A stretch of 64,000 nt of DNA. Source: Clostridia bacterium. Lineage in GTDB: Bacteria > Bacillota > Clostridia > Oscillospirales > CAG-272. The translations under genes and the position numbers were made by a program. The first letter of the stretch is position 1; the number at the start of each line of letters is the position of its first letter. Location of the stretch: NCBI GenBank assembly GCA_017443595.1, contig JAFSYU010000016.1:1-64000 (forward strand). Direction: 5' to 3'. A model generated the notes under the pieces. That model made no database searches. It worked only from the letters and a program-made list of their open reading frames with translations, and was not told where the DNA came from. This document shows, one piece after another, positions 34,130 to 44,300 of the stretch.

Positions 34130-35056
34130 ATGGCTAATTTTACGGCAAAAGACGTTGCAGATCTCCGCGCAAAAACAGGCTGCGGTATGATGGACTGCAA
34201 AAAAGCACTTGTTGACGCTGACGGAAATTTTGACGAAGCTATAAAGATCCTTCGTGAAAAGGGACTTGCAGCGGCGGTTAAAAAGGCTGACAGAATAGCG
34301 GCTGAAGGCGTTGTCGATATACTCGTATCCGACGACAAAAAGACTGCTGTTATGATAGAAGTCAACTCCGAGACGGACTTCGTTGCAAAGAACGCTTCTT
34401 TCCGCGATTTCGTTAAAGATATTGAAAAAACAATACTTGCTCACAGACCTGCTTCCGTTGAAGAACTTCTCAAGCTCCCGCTTGCAGATTCCGAATTCAC
34501 GGTAGAGGCTACTCTGAAAGACAAGATCTATACGATAGGCGAAAACATGAATATCCGCCGTTTCGTTATAGTTGACGGCAACGTTTGCACTTATATCCAC
34601 GGCAGCGGCGTTACCGGCGTTATAGTGACCATGGAATGCGAAGACGACGCCGATTACGCGGAAGCCGGCAAAAACGTATGTCTGCAGGTCGCTTCAATGA
34701 ATCCGCTTTATCTTGATAAGGCTGACGTTCCCGCTTCCGTTATCGAAAACGAGACCGAAATAATAGTCGCTCAGATAAAGAACGATCCGAAGAACGCAAA
34801 CAAGCCCGAGAACATCATAAGAGAAAAGATGATCCCCGGCAGAATAGAAAAGTATTACGATACCAACTGTCTGCTTCTCCAGTCCTACGTAAAGGACGAC
34901 GACAAGACCGTCGCTCAGTACGTTGAGTCTGTTGCTAAAGAACAGGGCAAAGCAATGAAGGTTGCAAGCTTTGTCAAATACGACAAGGGCGAAGGCCTCC
35001 AGAAGAGAGAAGACGACTTTGCGGCTGAGATCGAAAAGCTCGTAAAGAAAGACTGA
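34130..35056 (+). CDS. tsf: Translation elongation factor Ts
   Basis: Nucleotide-exchange factor for EF-Tu. The N-terminal domain has KDVADLRAKTGCGMMDCKKAL and the exchange motif NSETDFVAKN (about 81-90). Two core subdomains and the coiled-coil follow in 308 residues. It is cotranscribed with rpsB, and a terminator follows 13 bases after the stop. Confidence 0.97.
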   Translation: MANFTAKDVADLRAKTGCGMMDCKKALVDADGNFDEAIKILREKGLAAAVKKADRIAAEGVVDILVSDDKKTAVMIEVNSETDFVAKNASFRDFVKDIEKTILAHRPASVEELLKLPLADSEFTVEATLKDKIYTIGENMNIRRFVIVDGNVCTYIHGSGVTGVIVTMECEDDADYAEAGKNVCLQVASMNPLYLDKADVPASVIENETEIIVAQIKNDPKNANKPENIIREKMIPGRIEKYYDTNCLLLQSYVKDDDKTVAQYVESVAKEQGKAMKVASFVKYDKGEGLQKREDDFAAEIEKLVKKD

Positions 35057-35069
35057 CAAATATATAAAC

Positions 35070-35101
35070 ATCCCGTTTGCATACGCAGGCGGGATATTTT
35101 T
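35070..35101 (+). terminator. Terminator of rpsB-tsf
   Basis: ATCCCGTTTGC and GCAGGCGGGAT form an 11-bp stem (with G-T pairs) around ATAC, followed by ATTTTT. Confidence 0.9.
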
Positions 35102-35195
35102 ATATATATATTTATAGATTTACAGTATGGTATTTACTAATTCATAAAATTGGTTTAAAATGTATATCGTAGTACTATGTTGACGGAGTAAAACT

Positions 35196-35921
35196 ATGAA
35201 ATATAAATATAAAAGGATACTGCTTAAGCTGTCCGGTGAGGCGATGGCCGAAAAACAGGACGGAGCGATCGTAAACCCGTTTGACGTACCGTTTCTTTGC
35301 GATCTGGCAAAGGTAATAGGAGAACTTGTAAAAGGCGGCGTACAGGTAGGTATCGTTACCGGAGGCGGCAACGTTTTCAGAGGAGCCGCTGCAAAAGACT
35401 TTACAAGAGCAAGAGCGGACGATATGGGAATGCTCGTGACCGTGTTAAACAGCCTTGCCGTAGAAAATCAGCTGAACAAAGCGGGCGTTCCCGCAGTAAC
35501 GCTTTCTGCCGTTGAAATGAACAAAGTAGCGCAGCTTTTTACAAAAGAGCGCGCTGAAGAATATTTTGCAAAAGGATACGTCGTTATATTTGCCGGCGGC
35601 ACCGGAAATCCGTACTTTTCAACGGATACGGCGGCCGTACTGCGCGGCTGCGAGATAAACGCGGACGCTGTGTTCATGGCAAAGAATATTGACGCGATAT
35701 ATTCGGCAGACCCGAAGAAAAACCCTGATGCAAAAAGATATACAAGTATCAGCTGCCATCAGGTAGTTGACGATATGTTAGGCGCTATTGACCTTACGGC
35801 TTCCATGATAGCTTTAAACGCAAAAATGCCAATGGAGCTTTTCTCCCTGAAAGACTTAAACAACATATTAAAAGCCGCCCGCGGGGAAAATGCGGGCACT
35901 ACCATAACAGTAACCGATTAA
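35196..35921 (+). CDS. pyrH: UMP kinase
   Basis: A hexameric amino-acid-kinase-fold enzyme that phosphorylates UMP to UDP. 241 residues with KRILLKLSGEAMA, VTGGGNVFRG and IFAGGTGNPYFSTDTAAVLR, plus the C-terminal Thr/Asp-rich end. It opens the pyrH-frr-uppS-cdsA-dxr-rseP-ispG-polC run. A weak promoter (TTGGTT, 17 bp, TACTAT near 35151-35179) may lie just upstream. The ATG is preceded by ACGGAG. Confidence 0.96.
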   Translation: MKYKYKRILLKLSGEAMAEKQDGAIVNPFDVPFLCDLAKVIGELVKGGVQVGIVTGGGNVFRGAAAKDFTRARADDMGMLVTVLNSLAVENQLNKAGVPAVTLSAVEMNKVAQLFTKERAEEYFAKGYVVIFAGGTGNPYFSTDTAAVLRGCEINADAVFMAKNIDAIYSADPKKNPDAKRYTSISCHQVVDDMLGAIDLTASMIALNAKMPMELFSLKDLNNILKAARGENAGTTITVTD

Positions 35922-35934
35922 GGAGGATGAAAAA

Positions 35935-36489
35935 ATGAAACTTGACACCAAACCGTATGAAGAAAAAATGGGTAAGACATTATCTCAGCTTTCGTATGAA
36001 TTGTCTACTATAAGAGCCGGCAGAGCAAATCCCGCCGTTCTTGATAAGATAACGGTAGATTACTACGGCGCGCCTACAAAGCTTTCGCAGATAGCCACGA
36101 TAACCGTCGCTGACGCACGCACGATAGTTATCGCTCCGTGGGACGGATCTATGCTCAAAAAGGTAGAAAAAGCTATTCAGACCTCTGACGTCGGCATAAA
36201 CCCGGCAAACGACGGTAAAGTTCTGCGCCTTATATTCCCGCAGGTGACCGAGGAAGTAAGAAAACAGCTCACAAAGCAGGTAACCAAAATGGGCGAGGAT
36301 TCTAAAGTAGCGATAAGAAACATAAGACGCGACGCCAACGACAAGAGCAAAGCGATGAAAAAGAATTCCGAGATGACTGAAGACGAACAGAAACAGTCCG
36401 ATAAGATCATCCAGGATCTTACGGATAAGTATATCAAGGATATCGACGCGGTAGTCGCAAAGCGCAACGCGGAGATAATGGAGGTCTGA
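35935..36489 (+). CDS. frr: Ribosome recycling factor
   Basis: A 184-residue tRNA-mimicking protein that splits the post-termination ribosome with EF-G. The signatures LSTIRAGRANPAVLDKITV, PAND(G)KVLRLIFPQVTEE and RNIRRDANDKSK are intact. A GGAGG site precedes the ATG 14 bases after pyrH. The stop codon TGA overlaps the uppS start (ATGA-type junction). Confidence 0.96.
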   Translation: MKLDTKPYEEKMGKTLSQLSYELSTIRAGRANPAVLDKITVDYYGAPTKLSQIATITVADARTIVIAPWDGSMLKKVEKAIQTSDVGINPANDGKVLRLIFPQVTEEVRKQLTKQVTKMGEDSKVAIRNIRRDANDKSKAMKKNSEMTEDEQKQSDKIIQDLTDKYIKDIDAVVAKRNAEIMEV

Positions 36490-37175
36490 TGCCCGATTGT
36501 CCGCTCAAGCACATAGCTTTTATAATGGACGGAAACGGCAGATGGGCAAAAAAACGCCATTTGCCGCGTGAACTCGGTCATAAAGCCGGCGCTGAAGTCT
36601 TTGATAAAATAGTAAATTACTGTTATGACATTGGCATTAGCGCCGTTACGGTCTACGCGTTTTCAACCGAAAACTGGAAAAGACCGCAAAAAGAAATAGA
36701 CGCTATTTTCAATCTGTTTTCTTATTATATCGACCATTACGTTGAAAAAATGAGAAACAAAAAAGTCAGATTCGTTTTCATAGGCGACAGAACTCCGTTT
36801 TCCGACAGCTTGAAAAAACGTATGTCTGATATTGAAAAAGCAACTGAACCAAACAGTCAGATGATCCTGTTCGTCGGGATCAACTACGGCGGCAGAAATG
36901 AAATATGCCACGCGGTAAACGAGCTGATAGCACAGGGAAAAACGAATATAACGGAAGAAGATATATCAAATAACGTTTATACGCATGTTTACTCCGACCC
37001 GGATCTTATCGTAAGAACGGGCGGAGAATACAGATTATCAAATTTCCTTATATGGCAGTCCGCGTATTCTGAGCTTTATTTTACCGATACTCTGTGGCCT
37101 GATATGACCGGTGCCGACGTTGATCTTGCGATAGAAGAATTTAAAAAGAGAGACAGGCGGTACGGGGGAGTCTGA
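36489..37175 (+). CDS. uppS: Undecaprenyl diphosphate synthase
   Basis: A cis-prenyltransferase making the C55 carrier lipid for cell-wall and exopolysaccharide synthesis. The catalytic Asp is D14 in MDGNGRWAKKR; the next motifs are YAFSTENWKRP, VGINYGGRNEI and RTGGEYRLSNFLIWQSAYSELYF. 228 residues. It starts on the frr stop codon and is followed by cdsA. Confidence 0.96.
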   Translation: MPDCPLKHIAFIMDGNGRWAKKRHLPRELGHKAGAEVFDKIVNYCYDIGISAVTVYAFSTENWKRPQKEIDAIFNLFSYYIDHYVEKMRNKKVRFVFIGDRTPFSDSLKKRMSDIEKATEPNSQMILFVGINYGGRNEICHAVNELIAQGKTNITEEDISNNVYTHVYSDPDLIVRTGGEYRLSNFLIWQSAYSELYFTDTLWPDMTGADVDLAIEEFKKRDRRYGGV

Positions 37176-37198
37176 TCCTTTACCGCTATACGAAAACA

Positions 37199-38059
37199 TT
37201 GAAAAACGAACGTGTAAAAAGAACTTTAAGCGGTCTTATAATAATTGCAGTAACGTTTCCGATACTGTTTTTTACCGATACGCTCGTTATAACGGGTTAT
37301 ATGACGTTTGTTGCGTCGGTCGGTACTTTTGAGCTGTTGCGCTGCTGCAATCTGAATAAATGGTATATTGTAATTCCCGCGGAAATAATAGTTATAGTAT
37401 CACATTTCATATGCAGGCTGCGCCTTTTCGGATTAAAGGATCTTACGGCGGATAAACTGCTTGTGATATACGCTTTTATGGCGGCTCTGTTTATTTTATA
37501 TATGTTTACTCTTTCCGTTTTCATACCCGGAAAGTTCAATATTGAAACAAACGGTTTTGCGTCTTTGATGTTTTTGTACGTGCTTGCGGGAACTTTGGCG
37601 CCCGTCATGCTTTCCGAGCTTCCTAACGGAGCTTTTGATTTTCCGCTTATATTCATATCCGCATGGATGACAGACTGGTTTGCATACATGATCGGAAGCA
37701 AACTCGGCAAGCATAAACTTTGTCCCACTATATCTCCGAAAAAATCAATAGAGGGCGCTGTCGGCGGGATAATAGGCAACGTTGTTGGGTTTGCGATATA
37801 CGCCGTAGTTCTTGCGATATTCTTCCCGCAAATCAAACCAAACTACATACCGCTGTTTATTGCAGCGATCGTGCTGTCAGTCGTATCGCAGTTGGGAGAT
37901 CTGTTTATGTCGCTTGTGAAACGCAGATTCAACATAAAGGACTTCGGAAAGATGATCCCGGGCCACGGCGGCATACTTGACAGATTTGACAGTATAACGG
38001 CTGTTTCAATCGTAATATTTATTTTCTATTCAGCTTTTAAATTCAGCAGAGGTTTTTAA
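37199..38059 (+). CDS. cdsA: Phosphatidate cytidylyltransferase
   Basis: An integral membrane enzyme that makes CDP-diacylglycerol from phosphatidate and CTP. About eight hydrophobic helices are visible, and the C-terminal signature is SQLGDLFMSLVKRRFNIKDFGKMIPGHGGILDRFDS (about 224-259), with metal-binding acidic residues. The only standard start is TTG at 37199, with no Shine-Dalgarno at normal distance. GGGGGAG lies at 37164-37170, nearly 30 bases upstream, with only CTG, ATC or CTT codons near it. Start assignment is therefore uncertain; coupling to uppS is possible. Confidence 0.93.
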   Translation: MKNERVKRTLSGLIIIAVTFPILFFTDTLVITGYMTFVASVGTFELLRCCNLNKWYIVIPAEIIVIVSHFICRLRLFGLKDLTADKLLVIYAFMAALFILYMFTLSVFIPGKFNIETNGFASLMFLYVLAGTLAPVMLSELPNGAFDFPLIFISAWMTDWFAYMIGSKLGKHKLCPTISPKKSIEGAVGGIIGNVVGFAIYAVVLAIFFPQIKPNYIPLFIAAIVLSVVSQLGDLFMSLVKRRFNIKDFGKMIPGHGGILDRFDSITAVSIVIFIFYSAFKFSRGF

Positions 38060-39219
38060 TGATAAAAAAGAGAGTTGCGGTGTTAGGCTCAACAGGCTCC
38101 GTAGGTACGCAGGTTTGTGACGTTTGCGAAAAACTCGGCGCCCCCGTTGCGTTTATCGCCGCACATTCAAATATTGGCATACTTGAAGAACAAGTTAGAA
38201 AATTCAAACCGCAGATCTGCGCCGTAGGCGACGAAAAAAAAGCGGAAGAGCTTAAGATCGCGGTCAAAGATACTGATACTAAGATCATATCCGGTTACGA
38301 CGGTATGTGTGAGGCGATCAAAGAATTTGACTGTGATATCGTCTATAACGCCGTGTCCGGTAAAAACGGCCTTTTGCCGACTCTTTCCGTTTTGCAGTCC
38401 GGTAAAACGCTTGCGCTTGCAAATAAGGAAAGTATGGTGCTTGCGGGGCATATAGTTAATAAGACCGCAAAAGAACATAACGTACAAATACTTCCCGTTG
38501 ACAGCGAACACTGCGCAATATTCCAGTGCCTTAAAAACGGCAAACAAAGCGAAGTGAAGAGAATACTTCTTACTTGCTCCGGCGGTCCTTTCTTCGGTTA
38601 TTCGTTTGAGCAGCTTGAAAACGTAAAGCTTAACGCGACGCTTGATCATCCGACGTGGAACATGGGCAAAAAAATCACGGTAGACAGCGCTACGCTTGCA
38701 AACAAAGGTCTTGAAATAATTGAGGCGATGCACCTGTTTCACGTTCCGTTTGAAAAAATAAAAGTGCTTATACACAGACAAAGCATAGTTCATTCCATGG
38801 TCGAGTTTGCGGACAATTCTGTAATAGCGCAACTGTCCGTACCGGATATGCGTCTGCCGGGACAGTACGCGCTTACGTATCCGGACAGATGCGAAGGCGT
38901 TATACCGGAGCTTGATCTGACTAAAACACCGCTTACGTTTGACGAACCGGACTTATCCGCGTTCAGAATGCTTTCCGTCGCGCAGTACTGTGCAAAACAG
39001 ACCGGCGTCATGCCGTGCGTTTACAACGCCGCAAACGAAGCCGCCGCGGATCTTTACTTACACGAGAAAATAGGTTTTAACGATATTTACAGAATTACGG
39101 AATACGTAGTTTCACACACAAATAACGTCATAGACCCGTCGCTTGACGATATACTGTGCCGTGACGCGGAAGCCCGCGCGCTTGCGTATTCATATAAGGA
39201 GAAACTCTATACCAAATGA
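38059..39219 (+). CDS. dxr: 1-deoxy-D-xylulose 5-phosphate reductoisomerase
   Basis: Makes MEP from DXP with NADPH, the committed step of the MEP isoprenoid pathway. The NADPH loop is VAVLGSTGSVGTQ; LANKESMVLAG, the metal-binding VDSEHCAIFQCL, the flexible loop after TCSGGPFF and DHPTWNMGKKITVDSATL follow. The C-terminal helical domain includes NAANEAA. 386 residues. Starts on the last base of cdsA (TAATG). Confidence 0.97.
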   Translation: MIKKRVAVLGSTGSVGTQVCDVCEKLGAPVAFIAAHSNIGILEEQVRKFKPQICAVGDEKKAEELKIAVKDTDTKIISGYDGMCEAIKEFDCDIVYNAVSGKNGLLPTLSVLQSGKTLALANKESMVLAGHIVNKTAKEHNVQILPVDSEHCAIFQCLKNGKQSEVKRILLTCSGGPFFGYSFEQLENVKLNATLDHPTWNMGKKITVDSATLANKGLEIIEAMHLFHVPFEKIKVLIHRQSIVHSMVEFADNSVIAQLSVPDMRLPGQYALTYPDRCEGVIPELDLTKTPLTFDEPDLSAFRMLSVAQYCAKQTGVMPCVYNAANEAAADLYLHEKIGFNDIYRITEYVVSHTNNVIDPSLDDILCRDAEARALAYSYKEKLYTK

Positions 39220-40289
39220 TGAATCTGACACTCAGCGCATCAAGTACTATAACAAACATTTTATATATACTTTTGGCAATATTTATTTTCGGCTTGCTGA
39301 TACTCGTACACGAGTTAGGTCATTTTATAACGGCAAGGCTCTTTAAAGTTACGGTAAAAGAGTTTTCTATCGGCATGGGGCCGAAAATAGTATCGCACGT
39401 AAGTAAAAAAAGCGGTATCAGATATTCGCTGCGCATTTTTCCGATAGGCGGATTTGTCAGTATGGCGGGGGAAGATGAAGAATCCGATGATCCGCACGCC
39501 ATAAGCAAACAAAAGCCGTGGAAACGCTTAATAATCATGAGCGCCGGCGCGCTTACGAATATCACGTTAGGCGTGCTTGCAATGACGATACTTGTCGCCA
39601 CACCGTCTTTTACAATAGGCGGCACTACCGTTGCAGAGATAGATCCGGAATACGTGCAGGTACAGTCCGACGAGCTTTTGGTAGGCGACAGAATTGTAAA
39701 AGTAGGCAGAACAAGCGTTCATTATTATCAGGAGCTTTCGTACGAGATAATGAATAAAGGCTATGAGCCAACCGATCTTACCGTTATAAGAAACGGTGAG
39801 AAGGTAGTTTTAAGTTCCGTTGTGTTTCCTACCACGGAAGAAAGCGGTGCGACTTTCGGCGATATGTTTTTTAAAGTCAGCGCGCTTAAAAAGAACTTCG
39901 GCAACGTTATAGCGTATTCGTTTTATTCATCGTTTTCTACGATCAAAATGATATGGGATTCGTTCATATCACTGATAACCGGACGCTTCGGCTTCAGCAG
40001 TTTATCGGGACCCGTCGGCGTAACCAAAACCGTTGCTGAAAGTGCGAAAGCCGGCGTATCGAGCCTTGTTTATATGTGTATATTCATTACAATGAACCTG
40101 GGCGTATTCAATCTGCTTCCGATCCCGGCGCTTGACGGATCAAGAGTATTATTTGTTTTGATAGAAATGATAATAAGAAAGCCTATACCGCAAAAATATG
40201 AGGGCTATATACATTTTGCGGGTATCATAGTTCTGATAATATTGATGGTAGCGGTAACGTTTAAAGATATTATTTCACTGATAGCATGA
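39216..40289 (+). CDS. rseP: RIP-type zinc metalloprotease RseP
   Basis: A site-2 protease that cuts transmembrane segments of regulators inside the membrane. HELGH in LVHELGHFITARL (about 31-35) supplies the zinc histidines, and the third ligand lies in NLLPIPALDGSR. A PDZ domain (about 125-205) includes VGDRIVKVG. 357 residues with four membrane segments. The start overlaps the dxr stop. AAGGAG is 14 bases away, so coupling or use of the second ATG (39219) is possible. Confidence 0.95.
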   Translation: MMNLTLSASSTITNILYILLAIFIFGLLILVHELGHFITARLFKVTVKEFSIGMGPKIVSHVSKKSGIRYSLRIFPIGGFVSMAGEDEESDDPHAISKQKPWKRLIIMSAGALTNITLGVLAMTILVATPSFTIGGTTVAEIDPEYVQVQSDELLVGDRIVKVGRTSVHYYQELSYEIMNKGYEPTDLTVIRNGEKVVLSSVVFPTTEESGATFGDMFFKVSALKKNFGNVIAYSFYSSFSTIKMIWDSFISLITGRFGFSSLSGPVGVTKTVAESAKAGVSSLVYMCIFITMNLGVFNLLPIPALDGSRVLFVLIEMIIRKPIPQKYEGYIHFAGIIVLIILMVAVTFKDIISLIA

Positions 40290-41341
40290 GAAGAAAAACA
40301 AAAGAAGTTAAGATCAACAACTGTATCATTGGCGGAGATCATCCCGTTGCGATACAGTCAATGCTGAACACAATAACAACGGATACAGAGGCAAGCTGCC
40401 GGCAGATAGACGAACTTTTGTCTGCCGGCTGTGATATAATACGCTTTGCCGTTCCGGATATAAAGAGCGCGGAGGCGGTATATGAATATAAAAACCGTTT
40501 TCCGCTTGTTCCGTTTGTTGCCGATATACATTTTGATCACAGGATAGCGCTTAAATGTATTGAGGCCGGAATAGATAAAATACGTATAAACCCCGGAAAC
40601 ATAGGTTCCGAAGAAGGCGTTGCGGCAGTCGCAGCGGCGGCTAAAAGTAAAAACGTACCGATACGCATAGGCGTAAACGGCGGATCGCTTGAAAAGCATA
40701 TTTTGGATAAATACGGCTCTCCCACCGCGGAAGCTCTTGCTGAAAGCGCTTTTTATCACGCTTCTTTACTTAATAAATATGATTTTGACAATATTGTGAT
40801 ATCCGTAAAATCTTCAGATATAAAAACAATGATACAGGCAAACCGTATTATCTCGGAAAAATGCGAGTATCCTTTGCATTTAGGCGTTACGGAGGCGGGT
40901 ACAAGAAGTCAGGGGACTGTAAAAAACGCTGTCGGCATAGGTTCGCTGTTATGCGACGGTATAGGCGACACGATAAGAGTTTCTTTGACAGACGATCCGG
41001 TAAATGAAGTAAAAGCTGCGAAAGAGCTGCTTGAAGCACTTGATATGTCCGATGAACTTATATCGGTCGTTTCATGTCCGACGTGCGGAAGGACGCAAAT
41101 AGATCTTATAAAACTGTGTGATGAGTTTGAGAAGATAAAAGCAAATCTTCACCCGTCACGCAAAATCAGAGTCGCTCTTATGGGCTGTGTCGTAAACGGT
41201 CCCGGTGAGGCACGCGGCTGCGATATAGGCATTGCCGGCGGTAAGAACGAGGCTCTGCTTTTTAAAAACGGAGAACCTTTATATAAAGTTCAATACGATA
41301 AAATACTGCAAACGCTGAAAGAAGAGATAAATAAACTGTAA
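40286..41341 (+). CDS. ispG: 4-hydroxy-3-methylbut-2-enyl diphosphate synthase (IspG)
   Basis: An iron-sulfur enzyme of the MEP pathway that reduces MEcPP to HMBPP. An N-terminal TIM barrel (VAIQSMLNT, VADIHFDHRIAL, RINPGNIG) is joined to the C-terminal 4Fe-4S domain with cysteines in SCPTCGRTQIDL and GCVVNGPGEARGCDIGI. 351 residues. Overlaps rseP by 4 bases (ATGA) and touches polC (TAATG). Confidence 0.96.
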   Translation: MRRKTKEVKINNCIIGGDHPVAIQSMLNTITTDTEASCRQIDELLSAGCDIIRFAVPDIKSAEAVYEYKNRFPLVPFVADIHFDHRIALKCIEAGIDKIRINPGNIGSEEGVAAVAAAAKSKNVPIRIGVNGGSLEKHILDKYGSPTAEALAESAFYHASLLNKYDFDNIVISVKSSDIKTMIQANRIISEKCEYPLHLGVTEAGTRSQGTVKNAVGIGSLLCDGIGDTIRVSLTDDPVNEVKAAKELLEALDMSDELISVVSCPTCGRTQIDLIKLCDEFEKIKANLHPSRKIRVALMGCVVNGPGEARGCDIGIAGGKNEALLFKNGEPLYKVQYDKILQTLKEEINKL

Positions 41342-44300
41342 TGGGTAAAAAGCTGTCTGATATCTTTAAAAAATATATTCCGGAAAACAACACGGAAGAA
41401 ATGCTTTTAAACGACGGAGAAGTCGTAAAAAGCATGATGGGAGAGGATAAAAAGAGCTTCGTCGCCGAGACGAGGTTTTCCCGTCTTTTCAGTAAAAAGC
41501 AGCTTTATAAGACAGAAGAAAACTTAAGGGTTTTCTATAAAATGACGTTTATACGTATCTCGCCTAAATACGATATAAGCCTTTTGAATGATGAGTATTT
41601 CAGTGAGATATTCATAGAATGCAGCATAAGAAAAGCCATGACCCGCGGCATGATACGCTCGTACACGGCTGATTTTGACGGCGATACGATAACTTTGAAC
41701 GTCAGGCAGTCTGATTCCGGCATGAGCCTGATAAACAGCGCAAATTCCGCATCCGTCATATCCGACGTAATATTTGATGAATTCGGCGTAAGAAAGAATA
41801 TCGTTTTAAACAAGCTTGAAAGCGACGGCGACGATTACGCCATGATAGAGCGTGAAGCGGAAGCCGCCGAAAAAGAAGCTATGGAAAAAGCTCTTCTGCA
41901 GCTAAAAAGCTACAGGACTGCCGAAAGGGAAGACGACAGACCGGACAGAGAGCAGATACAAAGAGAAATAAAAGAAAAATTGAGCTCTTTGAACACAGAC
42001 GACCCGTGGGACGACGTTTCCGATCCATCGCGCATATCAATAGGCAGACTTTATTTTGATATAACCGGAGCATCCGTTATATACGGAGAAGAATTTGAAA
42101 TAGACCCGGTACCCATAAGAACGATAAACGGTCAGATATCAAACGTTTGTATAGTCGGCGAGACTTTCGGCTTTGAATCAAAGGAAATACGCGGTAAGGA
42201 CAGAACGTCCGTATACTTTTACGTTACGGACGGAGACTCCACGCTCAAAGTAAAATTCACCATTACGTCGGAAGAAGCAAACAGTTTTTCCGTAAAAGAC
42301 GGGTCAGCCGTCGCCATAAAAGGCAATATAAAAATAGACACGTATGACAAAGACTATCAGCTCGTACCGCATTCAATTTCAAAAATAAAGCGCTTATACA
42401 GGCAGGATAACGCAACAGAGAAAAGAGTTGAGCTTCATCTGCACACGCAGATGTCGTCGCTTGAATCAACCATTCCGCCGGAAACAGCTGTAAATATCGC
42501 CGCGTCATGGGGTCATAAGGCAATAGCCATAACCGACAGCGGCAATGCGCAGGGATTCCCCAAAGCAATGCTGACGTCCGAGTCGCTTGCTAAAAACGGT
42601 GTGAACATAAAAGTCATATACGGTATTGACGGATATTTTATTGACGACACGCAGAAAGCTGCGTACGGCAGCGGACTAGGAATGCTTGACGATGAATTTG
42701 TCGTATTCGATACGGAAACAACGGGTCTGTCAGCCCTCTCAAACCGTCTTATTGAAATAGGCGCCGTTCTTGTAAAGAGCGGTGAGGTAATAGATAAGTT
42801 TGAAACTTTTGTAGATCCGGAGACTGAAATACCGGAGCAGATAACGGAGCTTACCGGTATATCAAACGACATGGTAGCCGGACAGCCGCGCGAGGAAGAA
42901 GCGGTAAAAGCGTTTTTGGAATTCGCGGGCAACAGAACTCTTGTTGCTCACAACGCTCCGTTCGATATAAACTTTATATCCGTTGCGGCAAAGCGAAATA
43001 ATATACATTTTGACCCTAAATACATAGACACGGTCCCGCTTTCCAGATTTTTAAATCCGGAACTTAAACGTCACAAGCTTGATATCGTTGCAAATCACTA
43101 CGGTTTAGGCGATTTTGAACATCACAGAGCGTCCGCCGACGCGGAGATGCTTGCAATGATATTCTTTAAAATGTGCAATAAGCTGCGCGACGACGGCATA
43201 GATTCAATAGACGAACTGAACTCCGCAATGGCGGGCGGTACTGATTTTATAAAGCAGAAAAACAGAAGAATAGTTTTGCTTGTAAAAAACAAAGCGGGTT
43301 TAAAGAATCTTTATAAGCTCATTTCATACTCAAACCTAAAATATTTTTACAGAAATCCGCTTATCCCGAAGTCCGTTTTATCGGAGTACAGAGACGGACT
43401 TATAATAGGATCAGGCTCGTATAAAGGCGAGCTGTTCCAGGCTATTCTTGACGGTAAATCAGACGACGAACTAAACGATATAATAGAATACTATGATTAT
43501 CTTGAAGTTCAGCCCGTTGTATGCAGCTCGGATCTGATAAAAAGATCTACCGTATCCGGTCCGGAACAGATAAAAAATATAAATAAAAGGATTATAGAGC
43601 TCGGAAAAAAGAACAATAAACCCGTTTGCGCCACATCCGGCTGTAACGTTCTTGAAAAAAGCGATGAGATAGGCAAACATCTTTTATACCACGGCAAAAA
43701 GATAAAAATTGACGACGATGACGTGGCGGTACATTTTTTCAATACCGAAGAAATGTTGGAAGAGTTTTCTTATCTTGACGAGCAGAGCAGATATGACGTT
43801 GTTATCAGATATCCTAACGAAGTTGCGGATATGATAGAAGACGTGCGTCCGATACCCAAAGGAAATTATCCTCCGAGTATTGAAGGCGCCGACGACGAGC
43901 TGAAAGATATATGTTATAAAAATATGCACCGTCTGTACGGAGACGATCCGCCAAAGCTCGTCAAAGACAGACTTGAGAGGGAACTTACGCCAATTATCAA
44001 CTTCGGATTCGGCGTTTTGTACGTTATTGCCAAAAAACTTGTTGAAAACAGCGAATCCAAAGGATATCAGGTAGGCTCCCGCGGATCCGTCGGCTCTTCG
44101 TTTGTCGCTACGATGTCCAATATAACGGAAGTCAACCCGCTGCCGCCGCACTACAGATGCCCTAAGTGCAAAAATTCCGAGTTTATAACCGACGGCTCCG
44201 TCGGCTCCGGTTTTGACTTGCCTGAAAAAAACTGTCCTAAATGCGGCACAACGTACGTGCGTGACGGACACGATATACCGTTTGAAACGTTTCTTGGCTT

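Noticed and set aside
33287-34600. A 437-codon open frame on the minus strand opposite rpsB and tsf
   Set aside because: It is an antisense shadow of two certain ribosomal/translation genes, has an odd Phe/Ser/Cys-rich composition, and shows no ribosome binding site.
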